From Centroberyx gerrardi (taxonomy: Eukaryota > Chordata > Actinopteri > Beryciformes > Berycidae): a stretch of DNA of 64,000 nucleotides. Below, one piece after another: positions 1 through 28,200 of this stretch (position 1 is its first letter; every line of letters begins with the position of its first letter). Location of the stretch: contig NC_136003.1 in assembly GCF_048128805.1 (NCBI RefSeq), positions 21,839,340 to 21,903,339 of the forward strand, read 5' to 3'. A program made the translations under genes and the position numbers. The notes below the pieces were generated by a model. The model did not search any database. It worked only from the letters and a program-made list of their open reading frames with translations, and was not told the origin of the DNA.

Positions 1-450
1 GTAAATGTCGTCATTAGAATGGAAGCAGGCTCGAGCATGCCTGTGCCTCCTTCCTCTTGCGATTGGCTGAGAGGCACAAAGGGCAAGTCGAGGCGAGCAG
101 AGGTGGCAAGCCAGCGCTGTCATTTGAGATGTGTGTGTGTGTGTGTGTTACGGGCATGTTGCCCTAAAAGCATGCCCCAGCCAGAGAGAGCTCCATAAAC
201 CTCCCCCTAATGTGCCCGATAGATCCGTGGAGAATTCAATAGAGTGATTCAGCCACAGCGATAGAATACAGCTGTGATTATAGGATCAGCCTATAAAAGT
301 AGCACTCTTTCCCCATTTGCAACTACCCGCTCCCTTCACCAGTCGTCTCCCCCCACTGCTCTCCCTCCCCACGCGTAGCAATCAGCCAGGTGCTAAATGC
401 CTGGGTGAGGCAGGACGCATGGGTGGGTGGGGGTAGTGGAGGGAGGAGGG

Positions 451-487
451 TGGTGGTGGTGGTGGGGGGGGGGGGGGGGGGGGGGGG
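451..487. repeat. (TGG)n followed by 24-base poly-G tract
   Basis: A TGG-rich run leads into an uninterrupted run of G at 464-487. Such a tract can form G-quadruplex structure and is prone to length error in sequencing. Confidence 0.9.
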
Positions 488-1671
488 TGAAATTGCACGT
501 GGAAATAAGCATCTGTGCTCGCTTGGCAGAGGAGGAAGCGGGGGCAGGAAATAACTGTCATCCTCCACTGAGGCTGAGAGTACGGACTCTGTGTGCATAT
601 GTGTGTGTGTGTGTGTGTGTTGGGGCGAGAGAGAGAGGGTGATGGACTGAGGCAGGTTAATCATTAACTTACTGAGCTGGAGAGAATGCGAGAGAGAGAG
701 AGAGAGGGTGAGTATTTTAGAAAGTAGCTTAAATGAATGAGGGTTGCCTCCTCCCCTCAGAGGGGCCTGATTAACGGCAGCTCACACAGCAGAGCGGAGG
801 GAGAGGAGAGCTGACACCGGACTGTTGGGAAAACGCTGATGTGGCAGCAGCCCCCCCCCCTCTCTCCCAGTCAGGGGCTCCATGATGATTGTTAATGAAT
901 AATCAATGGCAAGGGAGGGTCAATGGATGGGATGAATGTAAATCTCTTCTACTTTCTCATATAGGTTTAATTAAACTAATCAGTGCATTGACTCAGGCCT
1001 TCAAAGCCCTTTTGAAGCCTGCCGTATTAATGACATGTAATCTAACTTCCCCTTTTTGTTGGAGAAATGTGTGCATAGAAGAGAAAATTAAGTGTCACTG
1101 CAGAACAGCCCAATTTCCCTGGTTTTATTCTGCACACAAGGATACCCTAAGAAGATGCAGAACATAGTGCTAATTTAATAACCGAGTCAGAATAATACCT
1201 GTGTAGCATATTTCTCAGGCAAAATACCACTCAGCTAAATGTTGCACAGTTACTGCGCATGCAATAAATGAGCTTTACATTTTCCATGTCAGTGACCACA
1301 TCTCTCAGTCATGCAATATGAACCGGAGTCGCGTTGTTAATATATCCATTACCACAGCTTTGTCTCCAACGTGCGTCATCCGGCCCCAAATGAGTTAACA
1401 GAGCAAGGCAGTTCAGGTAGCCGGGCTACATGAGAGACAGTGGCTTTAATGTGCTCCTCTCCATCCTGACAGAGACCGTTTGTTATCTTCCAGAGGAGGG
1501 AGTCACTCAGCTGGCACAAATCCCCTTCCCTCTGAAACCTCTGATCATCATGTCATTGTCCACAGCGATACACTCCAGGGACTCTGCTTTCACATAATGA
1601 AACCAAGAGAGCTGCCCACAGCCTGGCTTGTAATCACAGTGTATACAGTGTGTGTGTGAGTGTGCGTGTGT

Positions 1672-1672
<1 letters not shown>

Positions 1673-1704
<32 letters not shown>
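1673..1704. repeat. (TG)n microsatellite
   Basis: An almost pure TG dinucleotide tract. Others on the upstream flank lie at about 130-149, 598-620 and 1880-1902. Confidence 0.9.
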
Positions 1705-1707
<3 letters not shown>

Positions 1708-2484
1708 GTGGGCTGTGTGTACAATTGTGTCTGCGTGCATTTGTGTATACATCTGCATCTTTTTTTGTGTGTCTTTGTATAGTTGTTTGAGTGAGAACAA
1801 GAGAGCTTGCATTAATGCTCATGTCGTGTCTGCTGTGTGTATGCATGCGGATGTGGTTGTGTTTTTGGGTGTGTGTTTGTGTTTGTGTGTGTGTGTGTGT
1901 GTGCGTGCGTGTGTGTCCACGTGTATGCATGAGTCACTTTGAGAGGTTGCACCAGCTATTATTGTGCTGGGACTCATTATTTAATAGAAGATAGGATAAT
2001 TGTCTCTTCATCAGCTCTCCATAGATTACAATAGCAACTGTCAACATAAGAAATAAGAATTCTCTTCATTTTTCCAAAGTCGGTCTTTGAATTGAATTGT
2101 TCAAATAGGCTGTCTGTGAGGCCTTTTCATAAGTGACTTTCCAAGGCAAGCTCCACCATCGGTCCCCGGTGCATCGTAAACAAATGACAGTTACTCTCTA
2201 GCAGAATGAGGATGGGAGAAAAAGGGAGACACAGAAAAAAGGGTAAACTACTGAATATGGAAGGCAAGAGGAGAGGGGAAACAACTTGACAAGGCATCTT
2301 ATCTTCACTGTGTTCTTCAGTGTGCATATAGGCTTTGTGCTGCATTTGGTATGTGCACAGTGCATATGCAAGGCGTCATACGTCCACACACAAGATAGAA
2401 CATCTCTTCTCTTTCTGTCTTCACAAGATGACAATCACAAATAAACACGGGGATGCAGGCTGGCACACGCACAAGCACACCAGC

Positions 2485-2492
<8 letters not shown>

Positions 2493-2534
<42 letters not shown>

Positions 2535-2566
2535 TCTCACTCACACACACACACACACACACACAT
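2493..2566. repeat. Compound (CT)n-(AC)n microsatellite
   Basis: A CT run to about 2537 is followed directly by an AC run. It is typical of teleost intergenic DNA. Confidence 0.9.
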
Positions 2567-3449
2567 ACACACAGAGGATTTAAATGTCCAATCTGTATTC
2601 CAAACACAGACAAAAGGATAGCCCTGCTACCAAAAACAAAAAAGTGTTTGCAGTGTGTTTTCCACTCTTGAGATGAGCAGAAATCTCAGTACAAGAATTA
2701 ACAGCATGTGAGCTTTTAATGTATCTGGATGCTGTAAAATAATCTTTACATATGTATCTTTTTTATTAACATTGCAGTAAGACATATCTGCATTTTGACT
2801 TACAAAGCAGCCAAAATCTTCATATATTTGTCAAGAAACTATGTGAGTATAACAATGGTTAAAAAAACAAAAATCTTGCTTGAGCTTTACACCATTCCTA
2901 TCTCCAATGTCATCCCTGAATTAGTTGTGGTTGACCTAATACACCTTGTTTGAAAGCTATTTCATGGTCTAATTGTTGCTCATAGAGAATATTAAGGTAA
3001 CTCTGCGTCTGCTGCTCACATCTAAAGGCCAAGGAAAGTGCTGTTGGTGCGCAAGGCTGTTGATGTCAAAATACAAAATGCTTTGGGTGCAAACCTTGCA
3101 TGCTCTTTGGTAGAGTATGTAAACATTTACACAGGGGTATGAGTCAACTCTTTTTCACTGGCTTTTTTTTTTCTTTCCTCGTTTGCCCTCCGCTCCTCGC
3201 CTTTTCCCCCTCCTCTTTCTGGGGTGTTTTCTATCTTCCCTTCAAAAAAAATCCTCATTACAGCAGCTCTCTCTGTTGCTCTGTTGAGTGCCTGTGGTCT
3301 GTTGCTCTTTGCTGATCAGCCTTCCTGTTGCTGCGGAGGAACTGTGAGCAGTGAGATAAGGAGAGTGAGAGCACATGCTTGCAGTGGGAGGAGGAGGGGA
3401 GGAGGGAAAGAGGGGGGGGGGTGAAAAAAAAAGTAACAGATACGGGAAG

Positions 3450-4040
3450 GTGAAGAGAGAAAGACTTGGCTAATTAGGAAATTGAGAAGGATCATCGCAG
3501 CTCCCTCGTGGCTCCCCGAGGGGTGTGAATGTGAGACGCGGCGGTCCTGGACGCCCGGCCGGTCCCGTGAGCTGCGGGCCCGGGGACTCAAACAGAGCTG
3601 AGGTGGTGAAATATCAGACGAGCTTCTGTGTGGTCCGCTCGGATGGCAAAAAGGCTGTGAGCGCTGCACACTTGTACTGACAGACAGAGAAACCTCAAAC
3701 AAGCCTGTACAGTCAGGGATGGAGGAGAGCCGCGCAAAGCCAGGGAGAGGAAAAAACCAGAAGTTTCCAAGGCCCTGAGGATCACAGCGCAGGATATGCA
3801 TGTTGATGCACGTTGACTCTAACCGGGACTAAAGGAAAGCACCGGGCCTCGTTATTAGATTTTGGTCTGGACTGGGCGCACGGTTCGTACCGCGGCAGGT
3901 GCTGTAGCTACGTGGCCGCGTCTGCCCGAGCCGTGAGTCGGGGTACTAAAAAGTAGATGAAGGGGACTGTGTAGGAGGGAGACAGGCACAGGAACAGGCA
4001 CAGGAACACACACACACAGAGAGAGAGAGTGAGAGAGAGT

Positions 4041-4127
<87 letters not shown>

Positions 4128-4196
4128 GAGACAGCCAGCTTTAAGTGGAGGCTGGGGGAGTTTTTCTTCGACTGGTCTACTCCACCAGGGCCGGAG
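3450..4196 (+). promoter_or_regulatory. pde4a: pde4a long-form promoter region and 5' UTR
   Basis: This GC- and CpG-rich stretch (densest at 3530-3600) directly precedes the first coding exon. An in-frame TAG at 3972-3974 lies upstream, and no in-frame ATG occurs between it and 4197, so 4197 is the first usable start. The transcription start itself cannot be placed. The last part is a long (GA)n tract that would lie in the mature 5' UTR. Confidence 0.5.
4018..4125. repeat. (GA)n microsatellite in the pde4a 5' UTR
   Basis: About 108 bases of almost uninterrupted GA end 71 bases before the predicted start codon at 4197. The frame of the start codon stays open through it. Confidence 0.9.
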
Positions 4197-19965
<15,769 letters not shown>

Positions 19966-21920
19966 GTTCTGCTCCTGTATTTCCCTCCTCACTTGCACAC
20001 ATTCTCTTGTTCATCCTTTCGATGGCCAAACCAAGAACAAATAAGACTGCAGTGATAATACAGACCTTTAAATATATTTTTCAAAAAGGGAATAAATAAA
20101 AATTGCTTAAAGAGAAGTTAATTACACAGCAACTGTAGATTTGGAGCGGTGACAAGTCCTTCTGGCTAATTTCACAAGGAACTTTAGACTTAGAGGAATT
20201 TAGGAGAGCATTAACGACGGGCATCTGAAGACAGCGTAGCACTCGGGAACTGGAATGCACACACACAAACACACATAAAGTGACACAGAAACACATGCAA
20301 ACTCACTCTTGATAAACATGCACTCTTACAAATTAAAAAAATCATGCAGAATACGAGTTAGTCATGTGGAGTACACTAACGCAACATGTGTACACTCATG
20401 CATCCACATGCACTTGTGTAGTATACATGCAGTCCACATGTACACCCTCCTTTCTTGCACACACACACGCGTGCACACACACACACACACACACACACTT
20501 GTTACCACACTTTATTGTGTGTTTGTATGTGTGCAGATACATGAGGGACATGGATAAGTAATGAATCTCTTTGGAAAAAGCCATCTCTTAATGGAGTATT
20601 AACTAGTGTCAGTCAGTATTAGTAATTCATGTTTGTTAGAATCTCAACGGAAACTGTTCTCCTCAGAAAAGCTACACTTCCAAGTGACTTTTTTTTCCAT
20701 TTCTGTCGGAAAAGAAAAATGCGAATATCCACAGAGTTGGAGGAGGAGAGAGGAAGACATGGAAGGAAAGGAAGATGCTGCGACGAAGGGGCCGCTGGGT
20801 CCCATTACCCCTTTTCCCTTTACGAGGAGTGCTACTGGTGCAAGATGGCTCTGTGCCTTTCTGAAACACCAGCTTCCTGAATGGAGCTGTCGTGAAGCAA
20901 TGCATTGTGGGACACGAGTGTCTGATTTTGTTATCATTTTTGATTGTCTCTTGTTAAAGATCTATCTTTACTGTTCATGGTATCGTGGTGTGTATTCCAC
21001 ACGTACAGTTTCTGTGGTGATATGTTTTAAGCTGTAAGTCTTCCTTTGTTGCTCTTCTGGTAATATAATAACTCAGAACTCTAGATACGGAGCAATCACT
21101 ACCACCACCACAACCACCAGTGGACTCTTTCCAGCTTATGGTTTTTCTTATTAGAATGATTTTTTAACTTTCTGAGAATAAGCCATGTGATGCTTTGAAG
21201 CATATGTTTTGCCTATTTTCTATTTACCACAGTTGCTAAATATGTTGAAGGGTTATAGAATAATTTCATCAGCAGAACAAATTTTCACACACCATCTCAC
21301 ACCCACTTGCACTGTGTGTTTATGTCTCCTCATACACAACAATTCTCACCAAAGCAAAGGATGAGAAACTTCAATGGGTGAAGTGATTCGAAGGAACACA
21401 GACGTGAGAAGAAAAAGAAAAAGAAAATCAGGGAGGCAGAATGTCAGGGGAAAGAAGCGTGACTTGGCCAAAAGGAGGTCTGGCAGTCCCTAATCATCCT
21501 TGTTATGTTTGACGCTTTTTTGCCTTAATGTCAGATGCAGGATACATACCTGCCAGTATGTAGATTTATATGATATATAATAGATATCCTAGTATATTTA
21601 TATCATGTCTGTATGCTTCTTTCTGTGAGTATCGGTGTGTCTATACACAATGTATCCAGCATTTGCATTTGAAGGGGAAAGGGAAACATTGCTGCCAATT
21701 AGTCATTATGTTGCTGCAGTGCTCTGGCCAACATAAAGAATGTCTTGTTTTTAATCAGGAAGGTACAATGACTATCTTTATAGCTACCTGGAGGCATGCA
21801 GATGAAATAAGCAATTGACATAAAGGTGTTGCAGGCAATGTGGTTGAATATTTTCTCTAAGGTTGTTCTTTTGTTTGAAATTGATGGACTTGTGTTGGCT
21901 TGTCGACATGATGAATTTGA

Positions 21921-21956
<36 letters not shown>

Positions 21957-23655
21957 TCAGGAGTGAGTGAGTGAGGGCCGGATGATAGAGATGTTGTCAT
22001 GTTATGTGTCATTGTTCACTCACTAGCATCACCATATCTTGTTGAATGGTGTTCAGGATTCGATCAGCACAGCTTAAATAGGTCACGGTTTGTTTAGGTA
22101 TTTTTCACAGGGTAAAAAAAAAAAAAAGAACATGAGCGTGGTTCTTTTGAAGGTAAGAGCTAGTTTCTGCAGGTCAGTAACTGAGCTCGTCCGGAGAGAC
22201 ACCTCTGCTTGGTGCAACAGAAGCCTGTGTGTTTGACCTGCTCCGTCGCTGGATGGAGCAGAGCTGCGGGGCCGCCACACAGGCTTCCATCTGGTGGAAT
22301 GGGAATCCAAAATTACTATTGCAGTTATTTAAATACAAGATTCCCATATGCATCGGCCTTTTACTTTAAAGATGTTGCTTTGTTTTTGTGGCTTCTTGTT
22401 ATGTCATAAGCTATAAAAACATTAATATTTAATTGCCATACAAACACAATACTGTAGCAATTGTTTCTTATTAAGAAATTATTAAATTGATTGATTGCTG
22501 CCATTCTTTTTAAATGATGAAAAGAAAACCATGGGATGTCTCTCAAGCGTTTTCTTTGAACAGTTTGTGTACAGTTTATTTTTGTATCATTCTGGTGGAT
22601 GGTCTGGAAATTGAATCACGTATTGATGATATAGCTATAAGCATTATCACCCTTGTATATAATGTAATATTGGATTGTAAATTATAAATTTATTCAAGTC
22701 ATAATGATTGACAAATAACCACTTAAGGTTGTTAAGTGAACCACTGAAGCACTGCAGGCCACATCCTCACCTTCTCATTTTCCTATTACGTTTTCACTCA
22801 CTTGTGCTAACATCCTGTCACATTTTTAATTGTGCACATTTTTAAAAATAAAGATATTTGTACCAGCACTTTATTTCGGCAGGTTTTGAGGCAGACAGTG
22901 TGTTTCGGGTCGTGTACAGTCTGTGCTGGAGGTTTGGTCATTGGCAGTCACCTATTGATTATATTCCATCGGGCCAAATCCCAAACACTCATTGTGCAGT
23001 AGTCGATGTTAACCCATCCCCTGTTTCTAGAGACATAATTGAAGAAAATAATCATTCTCTATTAATATTCCATGTGAGAGTGAAGTTTTTTGACTGGTAA
23101 AGTCAAATGTAAGTGGATTAACTCACATAGGATGTGACTTGATGATAGAAAATGAATAACACGTGTCCTTTGATAACTTGGCCATTTCTAGAATGATCTC
23201 CACCTCTATTTCTTAGTAACTTTTATCACTAGCCTGATAGCCTAAACGTCAGTCCCATGGTGGCCTAACTAGCTGGTTCCCATCGGCGTCGCCGTCAGGT
23301 TACTTTGCCACAGACTGACTCCCTCTGAGAATAATTCTCTGGGCTTTAATTCATGTGTTTGTTCACAAGTTAGAAAGATTATACAAGTGGAAAGAACACC
23401 ATGAAATGATTGTAATATTTGTAAATGATCTTGCTGTAATGTGTAAAATGTGTCCAAGTTATTTTTTATTATATTATTTTTATGAAAGTTTTTCCTCTTG
23501 ACAGAGCTGAGGTGTCATTTTGTGAATAAATGCATTTAATAAGCAAACATCTATATATAAAACAATATTATATATCAGTATATTTTTCTTTTATTTCACT
23601 GTTCGGTACTGTAAAGTGTGTTAAAATTACAAATAAAGTAAGATTTTTATATTAA
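19966..23655 (+). other. pde4a: pde4a 3' UTR (inferred extent)
   Basis: No coding exon follows the stop. AATAAA signals occur at 20091-20100, 22847-22852 and 23632-23637, so several cleavage sites are possible. The most distal gives a 3.7-kb UTR. It includes (AC)n at about 20458-20498 and (TG)n at 21925-21954. The extent is inferred, without transcript data. Confidence 0.45.
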
Positions 23656-24590
23656 ATGCGATATTGTTTGTAGTATGTTTGATGTTATCATGTGCATAGT
23701 ACATACATACATACATACGTACATACTGTGCTTGTACATTGGTTTTGTTACTATATTGGTATAGAGGCTCAGTAGCATAATCTCATTCCTAACCGTCCCC
23801 AGACCCTAATATCCCTGTCCCACCCTTCACTCCCTTATCCTAAAAAGGGTCAATCAACCCCATTACCCCTTATGCTACCCAGGGTTTGTACCCCACATGC
23901 ACACATCCACACACACACACACACGCACACACACACACACACGCACACACACTTCTCTTTATGGTAAAGCAGTTGTATTGTGCATGTATTAGGTGCTCAG
24001 GTCTGAGAGCAGATATGGAATGCAGCATTGAGCCTTCTTGATATTGCACGGGCCTAACTCAATATATATCAATATCAATGAAGGAAGGTGCCGACTTCAT
24101 AACCTTGCATAACAACACTCTAATATCTAGATTATGTGGTCAGTGAATGGTGTTGCTTGTCCGATGGTCCTGACTTGTAGATCTATAATGGCATAGCCTG
24201 ATGTCCTCTTGTTTTTAACATCTGAACTGGGCTCTGTAATGGATGCTCGCCCTGGATTATGGCACAAAGGATTGTTATATCACATCCTGTGAATTGATAA
24301 ATGATACTGTTTACATTTCCCTGCGATGTAATAGAGACAGTAGTAAACCTGCTCCATTCTGAGAAACCAGTGCCAGACCCAAAGGCATTTATTATTAAGA
24401 TCCTTTTCAAAGAGATAATAACAATGTAATAAACTTATATTATTCTTATTATTATTATTTGTTTGTTGGTTTTTACATTTTATGTTGTATGTGGTTTATG
24501 GTGCAAATTTTCCTCTGGTTCAGCTAAACTCAAGGTTGGCATGAGATGGCTGCGTCCAACATTTTACCCAGAATCCTCTACTTTACACAC
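23656..24590. other. Intergenic region between pde4a and prkcsh
   Basis: Contains an ACAT/ACGT tetranucleotide patch at about 23700-23727 and an (AC)n tract at 23908-23951. Otherwise nothing recognised. Confidence 0.6.
23908..23951. repeat. (AC)n microsatellite
   Basis: AC tract with scattered G interruptions. Confidence 0.9.
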
Positions 24591-24599
24591 CTCCCACGC

Positions 24600-24712
24600 C
24601 TCCCCACCAATCAGGACGTCTAAACAATGACGGCGTCCAATCAGAGGAAAACAAGACAGAGAGAGGGGGGAGTGCCACAGGCATGCGCATTGCTGTTGCG
24701 GAACAAGGAAGG
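24600..24712 (+). promoter_or_regulatory. prkcsh: prkcsh promoter and probable noncoding exon 1
   Basis: Two CCAATCA boxes (24607 and 24637, 30 bases apart) precede a partial NRF1-like palindrome, GCATGCGCA (24681-24689). A candidate donor, G|GTAATG, lies at 24712. No TATA box is seen, as expected of a housekeeping promoter. The exon boundary is tentative. Confidence 0.5.
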
Positions 24713-25193
24713 GTAATGACTGATTAGCCATTTACCTGTTCTCTTAGGAAAAAACTGACATAGTTTTTGTTTTTATGAACCTTTCTCGTCCGAGATATTG
24801 TGATATTATCGCAGCGACATACATACATTTGGTAATTTTTCGATAACGTCTATATTTGGTGTTTGTTTGTTGTTAACTAAACAACAAGCCGGAGTCGCTC
24901 TCGTTTAGCTAACTTCGCTTGCTAGCGGCTTTAGGGGCTAGCTAACGTTAAGAAGTAGCTTTACCATGACTAGCTAGCAGCATGTTGATACATAATGTAG
25001 CATATTATCATTGTGGTATTTTAGTACCATGGTGTGTCCTGTCACAGCGTGCTGTTAACGGCCATAAGAAGTGCCACCTGCATTCATTTGTAAATTGCAT
25101 TTCATTGACAGGCGTTTCTGGAGTAGCTGAATCTCTCTAGCTAACACTAAATCTCTCCCAGTCTGGAGCTGCACCATCATCACCGTCATCACC

Positions 25194-25281
25194 ATGTCCT
25201 GTGTGTATCTGCTGCTGCTGCTGCTGAGTCTGGGAGTGTCAGCGGTGGAAGTCCAGCGGCCTCGCGGTGTTCCTCTATCAA
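25194..25281 (+). CDS. prkcsh: prkcsh coding exon 1, signal peptide
   Basis: Encodes [17 protein letters not shown], then [12 protein letters not shown]. The exon starts at the acceptor CCCAG at 25161. The Leu run is a CTG repeat. ATG context ACCATGT. Confidence 0.93.
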
Positions 25282-28200
25282 GTGAGGATCAAGAATTTAA
25301 TTGCAGCTAATAAGATGTGCTCCACATGTACAGTTACATATCTCTGGCCCTAGTGTGAAATTGAATTGACAATGTAATCCCTTTGAATTTTGGAGATGCC
25401 ATTGCACTGACTCTGTTTCCTCTGTTGACCCCCAACAGAGCGTCAGTTCTATGAAGAGAATAAACCTTTCACTTGCCTGGATGGCTCCCGCAGCATTCCC
25501 TTTGACAGAGTGAACGACGATTACTGTGACTGCCAGGATGGCTCTGACGAACCAGGTGCGTTCATCTCACATCTTGGCAACCAAGTTACTGGAGATTCCC
25601 ATCAAAAGCAAGCTGAGAATCATTTTGAGAGTGTTTGTTATTCACTATTTTGTCACAGTGCATTGAATTAAATACACCAGTCTCTCAGAGAAGTCATACG
25701 CAGCTTACTTAATCAGTATCATCCTTAAATTTGCTAGATATTGGTGGTAACAGCCAGCTGGATTTGCAGGAATAATGCATTTATTTTCTTGCAGGCACTG
25801 CTGCTTGTCCCAATGGCAGCTTCCACTGCACCAACGCAGGTTTCCGATCAGCCTTCATCCCTTCCTCCCGCATCAATGACGGCATCTGTGGTAAGAATAT
25901 GTTACCCCCCCTGAGTTGCACTGAATCGTTTATTCAGGCATGCAGTGTGACCAGGGTTTTGATTAATGTGTGTTTCCTCTACAGACTGCTGTGACACAAC
26001 AGATGAGTACAACAGTGGTGCCGCCTGTCAGAACACCTGCAGGTGAGAATGTCTTTGAATTTTAACTCAGATGAAATACCCACTCTCTAACATCTAAGCC
26101 ATGTTTCTCTTCATTGTTGATATTTGGTTGTTTTGGTGCCATGCAGCTGGACTCAAAATAAATTTAGAGCGAATTTATTTTTTTACTCATTAACATAAAG
26201 GTGTGTGTGTGTGAGAGTGTGATTTGAGCTGAAACCTAGAAGCACAGTGACTTTTCTAGTGCATGTTTCTTGTTTCCTACTTTGTGAGTCAAATATTTTA
26301 TTTCCTGTGTGATCTACAGGGAGTTGGGGCGCAAAGAGAGAGAAAGCCTGCAGAAGATGGCAGAGATTGCCAAGGAGGGCTTTCTGCTTAGACAGCAACT
26401 TATACATGAGGCCAAGAGGGGCCAAGAAGAGAAACAGGTGTGAATGACAAAACAACTTTTGGGGGTTGTATTGAGCAAAAACATGTTCAGAGCAATGAAA
26501 TATGTCTCCATTCTGGGTCAGAGCTTAATCAGGATAGCATACAGAGATGCTTTGGAGTTTAAATGTTATTAGTTACTGTATCAACAAAGAAATTCAAACA
26601 TTTCTGTATAAATTAGTGTATATTTTACTATTAAATCTAATTTCTGTTTGAAGGCCTGAGATTCAGGTGTTAAGGCCAGAATCACCTTTATTCACCAATT
26701 ACAGAGGAGGTAGTAGGAGTTACATGATGTTGAGCATGTCCCACACCTTACAGATTATAGCCAAATTTGACACAACTACAAAAAGATTGCTAACTGGATG
26801 TGACTGCACATACTGTGCTAGAGAGACGGGTGGAGAGGTGCAGGTAATGCAATTAAAATGCCTATGTTTTGTGGTCTAGTACAGTGAAATCCTTATCTGT
26901 GATAATGAATCAGAACCACTCACTCAAAGCCAGAAACCAGCTTGCTATCCGAAGTCCGACTGCAATAAAAAACAGTTCAGCTAATTTGGGAGTGATGAGT
27001 TGCCAGGTCTTCCAAGCTGACAATGACTGGGACTTCGTATTTTGCTTTTGCATTATGAAATTGCCGTGGTAAATTATGCTACAATAGCTTTCTCTGTGGC
27101 CAGCCCTGTTTGCTATCTTTGACCAGAGAATGTGCAACATTCATGCATCTGACAGTGTTTTTCTTTGTAGATGTCTACACACTGTCATAAACTGTTCAGG
27201 TATTGTGTTATGCTGATTTAGGTTATGTTTGAGTTTATTTATTGAATTCATCTGTCTCAACAGGGTAAACTAACAGAACTGCAGGTCAGTAAGAAGGGTA
27301 TGGAAGAGAAGGTGGAGGCCCTGAGAACTGTGAAGGAGACTGCAGAGCAGCCAGAAAAAGAAGCTAAAGAGCGCCATCTGAAGGCCTGGGAAGGTAAATT
27401 GAGATGTGGCCAGTATATTGAGATGTGGCCAGTATATCACCATCTGCAGTTTGTTCTAGGCACCACATGACAAGGATTATGTCTACATCCCCAATACTTG
27501 ACTCTCTAGTCGGTTTACCTTTGTCCAAATTAACAGATATAATTACACCTCAAAAGGGCAAAAATAATGCCTTACAAAACTGTAATGCACTTAATGTTTA
27601 CAAGCAGCAAGGTTGTTAACTATAACTGTAATCAGTCTACACATTTCTGCAGGCCAGTTGCCTAAACACAGTGTGTTTCTTTACTCCTGTGTATTGTTTC
27701 ATTTTTAAAAATCTTGTGCGCTAGTATTTTTGTATTCTAAAATTCAGTCTCCTGAAGTTTCACAAATACGATTCTGCCATATTATGTGCTTACATTGTAT
27801 AGAAATGAGTGCGTATGATCACTATTCCTGATCATTAATATGCAGTAAGAAAGTGTCTCATTTCACTCGTTCCTGTTTCAGATCAAAAAGCTCTCATCCA
27901 TATGGAGAAGGACAAGGTTAGGATGGCTGAGGCTTTTGGCGAACTGGATGATGATGCAGATGGCTCGTGAGTATTGGTGCCCTGCAGAATTACTAGCACC
28001 CTTGGTAAAGTGAGATTTATACAGCATACAGCATAGTGAAATTTACCAGGGAGGACTTTAATAAGCTTTGCAGCAGAAGATGCCAACAATTGTTGTAACC
28101 GTTTCTTAAAAATGGAAATTATCGCTCAATGGAAATTGGGGATGTAACGAAAGCTAACGGTTTGGTTTTATACGCAGTACTGGGTTCACAGTTCAATATT

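Larger units (their letters stand above)
1..3300. other. Gene-poor upstream flank with simple repeats
   Basis: No exon with convincing splice sites and protein similarity was found on either strand. The stretch holds several (TG)n/(AC)n and (GA)n microsatellites, a poly-G run and ordinary AT-rich DNA. It may include distal regulatory sequence or unrecognised upstream alternative first exons of pde4a, because PDE4 genes typically have several widely spaced promoters. That is inference. Confidence 0.6.

Noticed and set aside
323-664. Open frame of 113 residues on the minus strand
   Set aside because: It is a translation of microsatellite and poly-C sequence (His-Thr, Pro and Ser runs), with no splice or domain support.
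24601-24660. ER stress response element at the prkcsh promoter
   Set aside because: Neither CCAAT box is followed at nine bases by CCACG, so the canonical element is absent.
26672-26900. SINE/LINE end in a prkcsh intron
   Set aside because: Only a short stretch (CCAGAATCACCTTTATT) and a weak second word resemble fish repeats; boundaries could not be set.
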